NCBI GenBank assembly: GCA_017396725.1
Contig: JAFQLA010000269.1
Coordinates: 1-7,774, forward strand
Direction: 5' to 3'
Source of the DNA: Oscillospiraceae bacterium
GTDB taxonomy: Bacteria > Bacillota_A > Clostridia > Oscillospirales > Oscillospiraceae
DNA length: 7,774 nt
This document shows, piece by piece, positions 1 to 6,462 of the stretch. The notes beneath the pieces were generated by a model. That model did not search any database, was not told the origin of the DNA, and saw only the letters and a program-made list of their open reading frames with translations. The position numbers were made by a program, and so were the translations under genes. Position 1 is the first letter of the stretch, and every line of letters begins with the position of its first letter.

Positions 1-1071
1 GAACCGATTTGAAGCCATCCGCCAAAAACTCCCGCAGCACTCGCTGGACGCCATTTTGCTCACGGAAGAGGCCAACCGCTTCTATGCCTCCCTCTTCCAC
101 TCCACCGGCTCCGACGGCGCCGCCCTCATCACCCAAAAGGGCGCTTACTACCTCACCGACTCCCGCTATATCGAAGCCGCGGAAAAGGCGGTGCAGGGGG
201 CGGAATGCCTGCTGGTGACGGCGCAGGAGCCTTACAGCGCCAAGATCAACGCCATCCTTGCCGCCGACGGCGTCCAACGCCTTGGTATCGACGAGGAGTA
301 TATGACTCTCGCCGCCTTCCGCCGCTATGAAAAGCTTTTGAATGCTGAGCTTTGTGACGGCAGCGCTCTCCTGCGGGAGCTGCGCGCCCAAAAGGACAGC
401 GAGGAAAAAGAGCGGCTCATTGCTGCCCAGCGCATCGCCGAAGGGGCGCTGCGCGAGATCTTCAGCGACCTCAAAGAAGGGGTCACGGAAAAGGAGATCG
501 CCGCAAAGCTCACCTACCTGATGCTGCGCGCGGGAGCGGAAAATGTGTCTTTCGACCCCATCGTGCTCTTTGGCCCCAACACCAGCATGCCCCACGGCGT
601 GCCGGGGGACAGACGGCTGCAAAGGGCGATTTTGTCACCATGGACTTTGGCTGCATCTACCGCGGCTACTGCTCGGATATGACCCGCACCGTGGCATACG
701 GCTTTGTGACAGAGGAGATGCGCGCCGTGTACGAAACGGTGCTTGCCGCCCAGAAGGCGGGCATCGCCGCGGCAAAGGCTTCCGCCACCGGCGCGGAAGT
801 GGACGCCGCCGCGCGGGAGATCATCGAAAAAGCGGGATACGGCCCTTACTTCGGCCACAGTTTCGGCCACGGCGTGGGGGTGGAGATCCACGAAAGCCCC
901 AACGCAAGCCCCACCAATAAAAATCCCCTCGGCGCAGGCGCCGTCATCTCCGCCGAGCCCGGCATCTATCTTCCCGGCCGCTTCGGTGTGCGCATTGAAG
1001 ATGTGCTCTTCCTTACCGAAGACGGCGCGGAGGATATCACCCTCGCTCCCAAAGAACTTTTGATCCTGTAA
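1..1071 (+). pseudogene. Xaa-Pro aminopeptidase (M24B family), broken by a one-base frameshift
   Basis: Cytoplasmic metallopeptidase that removes the N-terminal residue from peptides with proline in second position. Translation from base 2 gives NRFEAIRQKL and a creatinase-type N-terminal domain. Base 1 (g) is probably the last base of the ATG, so only two bases are missing. The reading runs to PHGVPGDRRLQ (substrate-binding His at 593-595) and then goes out of frame. From about 622 the family sequence resumes one frame back (GDFVTMDFG) and ends at the TAA at 1069-1071. All five expected metal ligands follow the break: Asp 643-645, Asp 676-678, His 868-870 (FGHGVG), Glu 955-957 (AEPGIY) and Glu 997-999 (RIEDV). 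Adding one A or G within AAAGGG (621-626) restores about 357 residues, normal for the family. The open pieces are 2-682 and 640-1071. Both are well conserved, so this is either a very recent mutation or a sequencing/assembly error. The family call is firm; whether the gene is truly inactive is not. Confidence 0.9.
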
Positions 1072-1095
1072 AATTCACATAAGGAGAACACTATC

Positions 1096-2526
1096 ATGAA
1101 GAAAACCGCAAACCGCCTTCTCTCTTTGATCCTCGCTCTCACACTGGCGCTGGCGCTGGCCATCCCCGCCTCTGCCGCGGAACTTACCTTCGACCTGCTG
1201 GTTCCCTACGGTAACGATGCCACCACCGTTTCTGCCGCCTCCATCACCAAAATGGACTACACCACCAATGTGGTAAACTACGGCTCCACCACTACCTACA
1301 CCTGCACCGCCCCCGTCACCATCACCAGTGCTGAGAAAAACTACTGCGGCCTCTTTGAACTCAACACCAATGTTGCCTCCCACATGCCCTGTGAGTTCAC
1401 TGATAATCTCTGGGCTGTCAACGGCACTCACATCATTACCGAACCCGGTTCCTACATCCTTGTGGATGAACCTCTGCTGGGCGCTCCCATTAAGATGACC
1501 GCCGTGCTTGTAGTCACCGAAGGCTCCGCCGCTCCCGAAGAGCCCGCCGAGCCCGTGACCCCCGGCCTTCACAATTTCAAAAAGGTCAATACCTACAAAG
1601 AAGGCCAGTACAGCGATGTTCCCGCCACCCACACCTTCTCCGAAAATGCCAAGGCCGGCTATGAATATAACATCATGCAGGGTTACGGCTCCTCCTTCGG
1701 CGTGGGCAATAACATCACCCGCCTGGCTTCCATCATCATCGCCTGCCGCCTCAACGCCATTTACTGCAACGGCTCCAACAATGTAGAAAAGCTCTACAGC
1801 GGCACCACTCAGGAGATCTACCTCGCTTACGCCAAGGATAACGGCATCCTCTGCGATTTTGATAATGTTTCCCAGTATGCCACCCGCGCCGAGTTCGCGG
1901 CTATCCTCTCCAGCGCCCTGCCCGATGAGGCACTCGCTCCTGTCAACACCGTGGTGGATAACGCCATCCCCGATGTCACCACCGACATGACCTACGCCGC
2001 TGAGATCTACCGTCTCTACCGCGCAGGCATCCTCAACGGCTCGGATGCCATGGGCACCTTCTATCCCGATTCCAACATCAACCGCGGCGCTGCCTGCGCC
2101 ATCGCCACCCGCATGTGCGATGAGGCGCTGCGCAAGAGCGTAACGCTGGACAAGGAGTACAGCGCAGTCGTGAAGGAAACGGCAGTAAATGTGGCCAACG
2201 AATATGCTCTTGCCCTCAACAATTTGAATACCGCACTGAAGCTTGTCAACAGCGCAACCAACAGTATGGATCTGCAGAACGCAGGTTCCTATTGGCGCAA
2301 TGCCTCCCGCTTGATGTGGAGTGCGGCATCCCTTTGCGGAAACTACCCTGAACTGCGCGAAATCAAGGATCTCCTTTTCGGCATTGCTTCCGATGTTACG
2401 ATTGAAGACCCTGCGCACGCAAATTGTGCTTCTGTAGCTTTCTGGGATATGCTTTTTGAAAGCTTGAACGGTTCTTTGGAGGACATGGATAAAGTTGCAA
2501 AACTTCTCCTCGCTTACACCGAATAA
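1096..2526 (+). CDS. Secreted SLH-domain (S-layer homology) protein with unknown C-terminal helical domain
   Basis: Predicted surface protein of 476 residues. Residues 1-27 are a signal peptide: MKKTANR, a Leu/Ala core, then a type I site ASA|A. Residues 29-145 look like a beta-rich domain of unknown role, followed by a Pro/Glu linker (about 147-157). Three SLH-like repeats follow. The first (about 168-222) has YSDV and NITR; the second (about 235-275) has DNGIL and ATRAEF; the third (about 288-345) has IPDV, AGILNG, FYPD and INRG. SLH triplets usually bind secondary cell-wall polymers, so non-covalent wall attachment is expected. Residues 350-476 are helical and not recognised. There is no LPXTG-like motif, C-terminal hydrophobic stretch or basic tail, so it does not look like a sortase substrate. 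Ten cysteines is many for an exported protein. AAGGAG at 1081-1086 supports the ATG. It starts 24 bases after the peptidase stop, so the two may share a transcript. The SLH call is firm; the function is unknown. Confidence 0.88.
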   Translation: MKKTANRLLSLILALTLALALAIPASAAELTFDLLVPYGNDATTVSAASITKMDYTTNVVNYGSTTTYTCTAPVTITSAEKNYCGLFELNTNVASHMPCEFTDNLWAVNGTHIITEPGSYILVDEPLLGAPIKMTAVLVVTEGSAAPEEPAEPVTPGLHNFKKVNTYKEGQYSDVPATHTFSENAKAGYEYNIMQGYGSSFGVGNNITRLASIIIACRLNAIYCNGSNNVEKLYSGTTQEIYLAYAKDNGILCDFDNVSQYATRAEFAAILSSALPDEALAPVNTVVDNAIPDVTTDMTYAAEIYRLYRAGILNGSDAMGTFYPDSNINRGAACAIATRMCDEALRKSVTLDKEYSAVVKETAVNVANEYALALNNLNTALKLVNSATNSMDLQNAGSYWRNASRLMWSAASLCGNYPELREIKDLLFGIASDVTIEDPAHANCASVAFWDMLFESLNGSLEDMDKVAKLLLAYTE

Positions 2527-2538
2527 CCCCAAACAAAT

Positions 2539-2571
2539 AAACACCCTGTGGAAATTCCACAGGGTGTTTTC
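2539..2571. terminator. Intrinsic terminator, probably bidirectional
   Basis: A perfect inverted repeat pairs 2541-2553 (ACACCCTGTGGAA) with 2555-2567. It is flanked by A-rich sequence on the left (AAACAAATAA) and TTTTCTTATTT on the right. It therefore reads as a hairpin plus U-rich tract on both strands. It lies in the 56-base gap between the convergent SLH gene and the sortase gene and can serve both. Confidence 0.88.
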
Positions 2572-2582
2572 TTATTTCTCTT

Positions 2583-3608
2583 CTACGCGGCGGGGATGGT
2601 CTCAGAATCGATATCGGTAACGGGAGGCGGGGTTTCCGCCGGCGTTTCGGTATCGGCGGGAGGCGTGGTATCGGCAGGCACTTCCGTATCAACGGAAGTT
2701 TCTCCGCCGGCAGGAGGCTCGATCACCTCGCCGTCCACGACTTCGCCATCCACGATCTCGCCGTCTTCCGTACCCTCATCCGGCACCTCCTCTTCGGGCG
2801 GCGCTTCGCCCCGCAGCACCGCCTGCACCACCCAGCGGGTGGCGTGTCCCCGACCTGTGCAGGTGGAAAGGGTCACAATGGAATCATACACCGTGGGCAC
2901 GATGCCCGTATCATAAAGCGACTGGGAGAGGCAGTAGTCAATATAGGCCTGCTTATCCGCCTCCTCCGTGAGGCCAAGGCGGTAGGTATCCCCCGTGACG
3001 CTGACCTCATAGGCCGCGAAGATCTGATAGGCGCGGCTGCCGGCATCGTCGGTAATATAGACGGTGGGATGGTTCTTATAGTAGGAAATATTCTTATACT
3101 TGGCAAGGCCGGCGAACATGGAGCCGTTATTCATGCGGTGCCCGTAAATAATGGTATTGAAGTCGGAAAAATCCGCGCTGCACTGCGCTTCCATAAAGAT
3201 GGCGCCCACCACGCTGGAGCTCAGGCGCCAGGTGTGCTTGAGATAGTAGCTGTTGTCGCTGCCCTGCACCATGGGATAGGAGATAACGGTATCGGGGATC
3301 AGGATCCAGCCCAGCACATCGCTGTTCACCGCCCGCAGCGCGGTAAAATCCATGGCGGCCAGCGCGTCAGCATAGGGATCCACCCACACCTCCGCAGGGG
3401 GCTCCTCCCCCTCCGTTTCAGGGGGGATCACCGCAGGGGGCGGCACCTCGATTTCGGAAAGATCCGGCAGTCCCGCAAGGTCTGCCGCGTCAGCATAATC
3501 CTCGTCACCCTGACGGTACTGCAGCTGGCGGCTCACCACCACACTGCCGCTGACGATCAGCACCAGCGCAAGCAAAATCATCACGATGCGCCTCGTTTTC
3601 TTTTTCAT
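2583..3608 (-). CDS. Class B sortase with long acidic C-terminal tail
   Basis: Membrane-anchored cysteine transpeptidase of 341 residues. Sortases cut a sorting signal in exported proteins and join them to cell wall or to one another. Residues 1-7 are basic and 8-26 form one membrane helix (signal anchor). A Pro/Glu-rich linker (about 50-75) leads to the catalytic domain (about 80-266). The catalytic residues are His157 in YGHRM, Cys250 in TLSTC and Arg258 in TRWVV. The TLSTC signature and the helix-rich insertion between His and Cys fit class B. Residues 268-341 form an acidic Pro/Thr/Glu tail with VDGEV-type pentads, which is unusual because class B enzymes normally end soon after the Arg strand. 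The ATG at 3608 is chosen because AGGAGG (3616-3621 on the plus strand) lies 7 bases before it. An in-frame GTG at 3635 lies at the predicted transcription start and has no ribosome binding site. No sorting-signal substrate is seen in the window. The class call is firm; the substrate is unknown. Confidence 0.93.
   Translation of the reverse strand: MKKKTRRIVMILLALVLIVSGSVVVSRQLQYRQGDEDYADAADLAGLPDLSEIEVPPPAVIPPETEGEEPPAEVWVDPYADALAAMDFTALRAVNSDVLGWILIPDTVISYPMVQGSDNSYYLKHTWRLSSSVVGAIFMEAQCSADFSDFNTIIYGHRMNNGSMFAGLAKYKNISYYKNHPTVYITDDAGSRAYQIFAAYEVSVTGDTYRLGLTEEADKQAYIDYCLSQSLYDTGIVPTVYDSIVTLSTCTGRGHATRWVVQAVLRGEAPPEEEVPDEGTEDGEIVDGEVVDGEVIEPPAGGETSVDTEVPADTTPPADTETPAETPPPVTDIDSETIPAA
2725..2769. 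repeat. Three tandem 15-bp units inside the sortase gene
   Basis: Units at 2725-2739 (ACCTCGCCGTCCACG), 2740-2754 and 2755-2769 differ at a few bases each. Read on the minus strand they encode the VDGEV-type pentads of the sortase tail (residues about 282-296). Such a repeat can gain or lose units by slippage without changing the frame. Confidence 0.8.
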
Positions 3609-3615
3609 GGGCACA

Positions 3616-3621
3616 CCTCCT
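3616..3621 (-). promoter_or_regulatory. Ribosome binding site deciding the sortase start
   Basis: On the minus strand this reads AGGAGG, 7 bases before the ATG at 3608. It favours that start over the in-frame GTG at 3635. Confidence 0.85.
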
Positions 3622-3642
3622 TTTCCTCTTACCACATTCTAT

Positions 3643-3670
3643 AGTATATTTGCCCAATGGTCAACCACAA
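3643..3670 (-). promoter_or_regulatory. Candidate sigma-70 promoter of the sortase gene
   Basis: On the minus strand a -10 element TATACT (3643-3648, five of six consensus bases) is preceded by a weak -35 TTGTGG (3665-3670) with a 16-base spacer. Predicted transcription starts near 3636, about 28 bases before the ATG. The weak -35 and a GTAACATTT element directly upstream (3674-3682) suggest an activator may be needed. Confidence 0.5.
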
Positions 3671-3673
3671 AAT

Positions 3674-3773
3674 GTAACATTTGTGTATATTTTCGACAAA
3701 AAATGCTTGCAAAAGTTACCATTTCGTGTTACGATGAGAGTCCAAAAAAACGGTAACATTTCCGGTAACATTT
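3674..3773. promoter_or_regulatory. Array of five GTAAC/GTTAC elements between divergent promoters (candidate operators)
   Basis: GTAACATTT occurs at 3674-3682, 3753-3761 and 3765-3773. The last two form a 12-base tandem, CGGTAACATTTC then CGGTAACATTTT. In the opposite orientation GTTAC occurs at 3715-3719 and 3728-3732, 13 bases apart. In addition 3711-3720 and 3752-3761 form a 10-base inverted repeat with one mismatch. The first element sits just upstream of the sortase -35. The GTTAC pair lies in the spacer and -10 of the regulator promoter, and the tandem pair lies just downstream of its predicted start. This placement suits binding by one regulator controlling both genes, possibly the BTAD protein itself. 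Binding is inferred, not shown. Confidence 0.5.
3707..3735 (+). promoter_or_regulatory. Candidate extended -10 promoter of the BTAD regulator operon
   Basis: TTGCAA (3707-3712) and TACGAT (3730-3735) are separated by 17 bases, and TG at 3727-3728 gives an extended -10 (TGtTACGAT). Transcription would start near 3742, leaving a leader of about 62 bases that carries the tandem CGGTAACATTT copies. Confidence 0.55.
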
Positions 3774-3790
3774 TCAGCACTTTTTTGCGA

Positions 3791-3796
3791 AGGAGG
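3791..3796 (+). promoter_or_regulatory. Ribosome binding site deciding the BTAD regulator start
   Basis: AGGAGG is 8 bases before the ATG at 3805. The in-frame GTG at 3796 shares its first base with this site, so it cannot be the start. Confidence 0.85.
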
Positions 3797-3804
3797 TGAG
3801 CGGC

Positions 3805-5001
3805 ATGAGTGAAAATACTTTCAGCGTTTCTGTGCGTATGCTGGGTGAATTCTGTCTGGAAGTAAACGGACAGACCCTTTCCGACAAGAACAGCCGCTCC
3901 ACCAAGCTCACCAGCGTCCTTTGCTATCTGCTGCTCCACCGTGACCGTCCCGTGTCCCAGACCGAGCTGATCGAAACTTTCTGGGAGGATGAAAGTCAGG
4001 GCAGCCCCCTCAGCGCGCTGAAGATGCTGGTCCTGCGTATCCGCAATACCCTCAAGCCCCTTTTCGGTGAGGATATCAACCCCATCGTCAGCCACCGCGG
4101 CGCATACCGCTGGAACGAGGAGATCCCCTGCCGCGTGGACGCGGAGGATTTTGAAGAATACTGCCGCGCCGCCGAGCACGCCGCTTCGGATGAAGAAAAG
4201 CTGGCGCTTTACGCCAAGGCCACTTCCATCTACCACGGCGATTTCCTGCCCGAGCGCGCCAACCTCACCTGGGTCATCCCCCTCAACACCCGCCTTCACA
4301 TGCGCTATGTCACCGCGGTGAAGAAATATGCCGCTTTGCTGGAGCAGTCCGGCGGCTTTATGGAGATGGAGGCCGTGAGCCAGCAGGCTCTTGCCACCGA
4401 CCACACGGATGAATCGCTGAATGTGATCCTCATCCGCTCCATGATTTTGCAGAAAAAGCAGTCCGCCGCCCTTGCCCAGTACAAGCGCACCGTGGATATG
4501 CTCTACCGCGATCTGGGGGTGCGCCCCTCGGAAGAGCTCCAGTCCCTCTATCCCCTTGTGACCAATGAGGAGAAGAACTGGGAGCAGGATATCGACAGCA
4601 TCATGGACTCCATGCGCGGCGAGCTGAGCCCTAAGGAAGCCTTTTTCTGCGGCTTCGATCTTTTCAAGAATATTTACCAGCTGGAATCCCGCCGCGCCAA
4701 GCGCACAGGCTCCTGCCTGCATGTGGCGCTGGTGACGGTGACCGGCCCCGGCGGCACGCAGCTGAGCGAAACCGTCCGCGAGAAGGTAATGAATCAGGTG
4801 CAAACTATCGTGGCCTCCACATTACGCCAGAGCGATGTGGTCACCCGCTACAGCAAGTGCCAGTACATGATCATGCTGCCCGGCGCCAATCTGGAAAACA
4901 GCGAGCTGGTCATGAACCGCATCGTGCGGGCCTATCAGAACCGCCACCCCAGAAGCCTTGTGCAGATCGGCTACATGCTGCGGGAACTGGAGCTGGCATA
5001 A
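3805..5001 (+). CDS. BTAD-type (SARP-like) transcriptional regulator with a degenerate GGDEF-like C-terminal domain
   Basis: Cytoplasmic DNA-binding regulator of 398 residues. Residues about 5-103 form an OmpR-type winged helix (VRMLGEFCLEVNG, then SALKMLVLRIRNTL and SHRGAYRW). Residues about 110-253 are a bacterial transcriptional activation domain, an all-helical TPR-like fold (VDAEDFEEYC, YHGDFLPE, and YRDLGVRPSEELQSLY near its end). Residues about 278-394 resemble a GGDEF domain: LRQSDVVTRY (340-349) followed by YMIMLPGANLENSELVMNRI matches the strands around the catalytic loop. That loop is SKCQY (350-354) instead of GG[D/E]EF, and the metal-binding Asp of the first strand is absent, so cyclase activity is unlikely; a binding or dimerisation role is possible. 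No membrane segment is seen. It starts an operon with the next gene (30-base gap) and lies divergent from the sortase, its most likely neighbour target. The wHTH and BTAD calls are firm; the GGDEF relation is moderate. Confidence 0.87.
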   Translation: MSENTFSVSVRMLGEFCLEVNGQTLSDKNSRSTKLTSVLCYLLLHRDRPVSQTELIETFWEDESQGSPLSALKMLVLRIRNTLKPLFGEDINPIVSHRGAYRWNEEIPCRVDAEDFEEYCRAAEHAASDEEKLALYAKATSIYHGDFLPERANLTWVIPLNTRLHMRYVTAVKKYAALLEQSGGFMEMEAVSQQALATDHTDESLNVILIRSMILQKKQSAALAQYKRTVDMLYRDLGVRPSEELQSLYPLVTNEEKNWEQDIDSIMDSMRGELSPKEAFFCGFDLFKNIYQLESRRAKRTGSCLHVALVTVTGPGGTQLSETVREKVMNQVQTIVASTLRQSDVVTRYSKCQYMIMLPGANLENSELVMNRIVRAYQNRHPRSLVQIGYMLRELELA

Positions 5002-5017
5002 CCCCCCGCTTTTTACA

Positions 5018-5024
5018 AAGGAGG
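5018..5024 (+). promoter_or_regulatory. Ribosome binding site supporting a TTG start
   Basis: AAGGAGG lies 7 bases before TTG at 5032. No ATG or GTG at usable spacing is in frame, so this site decides the start of the small protein. Confidence 0.8.
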
Positions 5025-5031
5025 AAACTCT

Positions 5032-5466
5032 TTGGCTATTCGTTTTAATTATCAGTCATCCGCTCTGCGGGTGTGTGTGGACGCGCTGGACGGCGGCCGC
5101 GTCAGCGGGCGCATCGTGAGCCAGCGGCTCTCGGATGAGCTGCCTTTCAGCGATGTCAACGATTTCATCACCAAGATGGACGCGCTTTTGGATGTGCAGG
5201 TCTATCCCCAGGCCTTCCGCAGCATCCGCACCTTCACCGCCAAGGAGCGCCCCAGTGTACCTGCCGCCATGACAGAGGAGGAAATGATGCCTGCCGACAC
5301 GGTGGAAGCCGCCACCGGCGCCATCACCACCTTCCGCCTGCAGATCTTCACCCGCCAGAACGCCGACTGGCAGGGCCGCATCGACTGGCTGGACGGTTCC
5401 CCCGCCGTTATGTTTGACAGCACCCTGGAATTCATCAAGCTCACCGCCCGGAAACTTGGCGTATAA
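5032..5466 (+). CDS. Small uncharacterised protein with internal duplication, partner of the BTAD regulator
   Basis: A 144-residue soluble protein with no signal peptide or membrane helix. I do not recognise a named family. Two 41-residue segments, residues 13-53 and 102-142, align without a gap. Nine positions are identical: Arg13/102, Gly26/115, Arg27/116, Ile28/117, Ser34/123, Phe39/128, Phe45/134, Ile46/135 and Leu53/142. Many hydrophobic positions are also kept. Each unit reads as strand, turn, GRI strand, then a helix containing F-I. The Glu/Pro/Ala-rich middle (about 70-97) looks like a linker. The second unit has the better-defined core (WQGRIDWLDG, then FDSTLEFIKL). The gene begins 30 bases after the BTAD regulator stop with no promoter visible between, so co-transcription is likely. 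A role as regulator partner or effector is inference from position. The start is TTG, chosen from the strong ribosome binding site. Confidence 0.82.
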   Translation: MAIRFNYQSSALRVCVDALDGGRVSGRIVSQRLSDELPFSDVNDFITKMDALLDVQVYPQAFRSIRTFTAKERPSVPAAMTEEEMMPADTVEAATGAITTFRLQIFTRQNADWQGRIDWLDGSPAVMFDSTLEFIKLTARKLGV

Positions 5467-5476
5467 AAAGCACAAA

Positions 5477-5519
5477 ACCTCTTCCTAGGGAACACCGCCT
5501 TAGGAAGAGGTCTTTTTTT
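5477..5519. terminator. Intrinsic terminator between convergent units
   Basis: A perfect 11-base stem pairs 5477-5487 (ACCTCTTCCTA) with 5501-5511 across a 13-base loop. C and seven T follow (5513-5519). It ends the BTAD operon. On the minus strand the same hairpin is followed by TTTGTGCTTTTT, so it can also stop the LysR transcript. Confidence 0.9.
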
Positions 5520-5521
5520 GT

Positions 5522-6415
5522 TTAAATATGCAGCTTGCCCTTGCCGAATTCACGGCAGATCTCGCAGAAAGCGGAGATCTCATGGTTCATGAGCTTATCC
5601 TTGTGATAGACCAGATCGAAGCTGCGGTCAAAGGAGGTGCCTGCGATCTCAGCGGCCCAGATGTGGCGGGGATGGCTGTAATCGGATACGAGACGGCCGG
5701 AGATCACGCTGACGCCGTGGCCGTGGCTCACGGCATTCAAAATCGCCTCGGTATTGCAGCATTCCCAGATAACATCGGCCTTGAGCCCCCGCTCCCGCAG
5801 CACATCTTCCAGCTGGGCGCGGGTACCGCTGCCCTTTTCCCGCAAAATCAGGCTCTCGGCAGCCACTTCCTCCAGCGTCACGGAATTTTTGCCGCAAAGG
5901 GGATGATCCGTGCTGCAGATAAAGACCAGCCCGTCGCTGATGGCAGTTTCCACCTTGAGATCGCCGTGGCTCACACGGCCCTCCACAAGGCCGATATCCA
6001 GCCCGCCGGAGAGGATCTCCGCCTCGATTCCCTTGGTGTTATCCACCACAACCTCGGTGCGGATGCCGGGCACACGGCGGGAAAGTTCCTCCACCAGCCG
6101 CGCCATCAGGCAGGTGCCCACCGTCACGGTGGCGCCGATGCGGATGCGGGCCATGTCGGCAGCGTTGCGGAGGAATTCGTCCATTTCGCTTTCCAGCGCC
6201 AGAATGCGCTTGGCATAAGGCAGAAATTCCCGCCCCGTCTCTGTCAGGCGCAGCCGCTTATTCACGCGGGCAAAAAGCAGCACGCCGTATTCTTTTTCAA
6301 TATCGCCGATGGCCTGAGAGATGGAAGGCTGGGTGATGCCCAATTTGCGGGCCGCCTCGCTCATAGTGCCGCAATCCGCCACGGAAGCGAAGATCTGCCA
6401 ATGTCTGCTGGTCAT
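5522..6415 (-). CDS. LysR-family transcriptional regulator
   Basis: DNA-binding regulator of 297 residues, the usual length for the family. Residues about 4-62 form the N-terminal winged helix-turn-helix, with TMSEAARKLGITQPSISQAIGDIE (split here by function: A-x-x-L...TQPSISQ recognition helix) and LTETG. A linker helix follows to about 88. Residues about 90-290 form the periplasmic-binding-like effector domain (IRIGATVTVG, GGLDIGLVEG). The ILREKGSGTR segment is shared with several LysR proteins that sense small anions or metabolites, but the ligand cannot be named here. The ATG at 6415 is preferred because AAAGGA lies 10 bases before it. An in-frame ATG at 6436 would add seven residues but lacks a ribosome binding site. 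The gene is divergent from feoAB, and LysR proteins often control their divergent neighbour, so control of iron uptake is possible but unproven. Confidence 0.92.
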   Translation of the reverse strand: MTSRHWQIFASVADCGTMSEAARKLGITQPSISQAIGDIEKEYGVLLFARVNKRLRLTETGREFLPYAKRILALESEMDEFLRNAADMARIRIGATVTVGTCLMARLVEELSRRVPGIRTEVVVDNTKGIEAEILSGGLDIGLVEGRVSHGDLKVETAISDGLVFICSTDHPLCGKNSVTLEEVAAESLILREKGSGTRAQLEDVLRERGLKADVIWECCNTEAILNAVSHGHGVSVISGRLVSDYSHPRHIWAAEIAGTSFDRSFDLVYHKDKLMNHEISAFCEICREFGKGKLHI

Positions 6416-6425
6416 GATAGTACCG

Positions 6426-6431
6426 TCCTTT
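6426..6431 (-). promoter_or_regulatory. Ribosome binding site for the LysR gene
   Basis: Reads AAAGGA on the minus strand, 10 bases before the ATG at 6415. The spacing is slightly long, but nothing comparable precedes the ATG at 6436. Confidence 0.55.
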
Positions 6432-6462
6432 TTCATTAGTGCTTACTTATATTATTGATATC

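Noticed and set aside
617..630. Programmed -1 ribosomal frameshift in the aminopeptidase gene
   Set aside because: A AAG GGC fits the X-XXY-YYZ pattern only in the downstream frame. In the incoming frame the codons are CAA AGG GCG, so the slippery heptamer is out of phase. Programmed shifting is also not known for this family.
2400..2526. Cell-wall sorting signal at the end of the SLH protein, which would make it the sortase substrate
   Set aside because: The C-terminus ends in KVAKLLLAYTE with no LPXTG/NPQTN-like motif, no hydrophobic span of membrane length and no basic tail.
1075..2544. Long open frame of 489 codons on the minus strand opposite the SLH gene
   Set aside because: It is a Gly/Val-rich shadow of the opposite strand with no ribosome binding site or family resemblance, while the plus strand encodes a signal peptide and SLH repeats.
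3674..3773. CRISPR-like array
   Set aside because: The repeated units are only 9-12 bases, in both orientations and irregularly spaced around two promoters, which fits operators and not a CRISPR.
3661..4803. Long minus-strand open frame opposite the BTAD regulator
   Set aside because: His/Gly/Ala-rich composition typical of a shadow frame. It would start deep inside the regulator gene and run through the divergent promoter region.
5528..6439. Plus-strand open frame opposite the LysR gene
   Set aside because: Its span mirrors the LysR gene, its composition is shadow-like, and the minus strand has clear LysR motifs, a promoter and a terminator.
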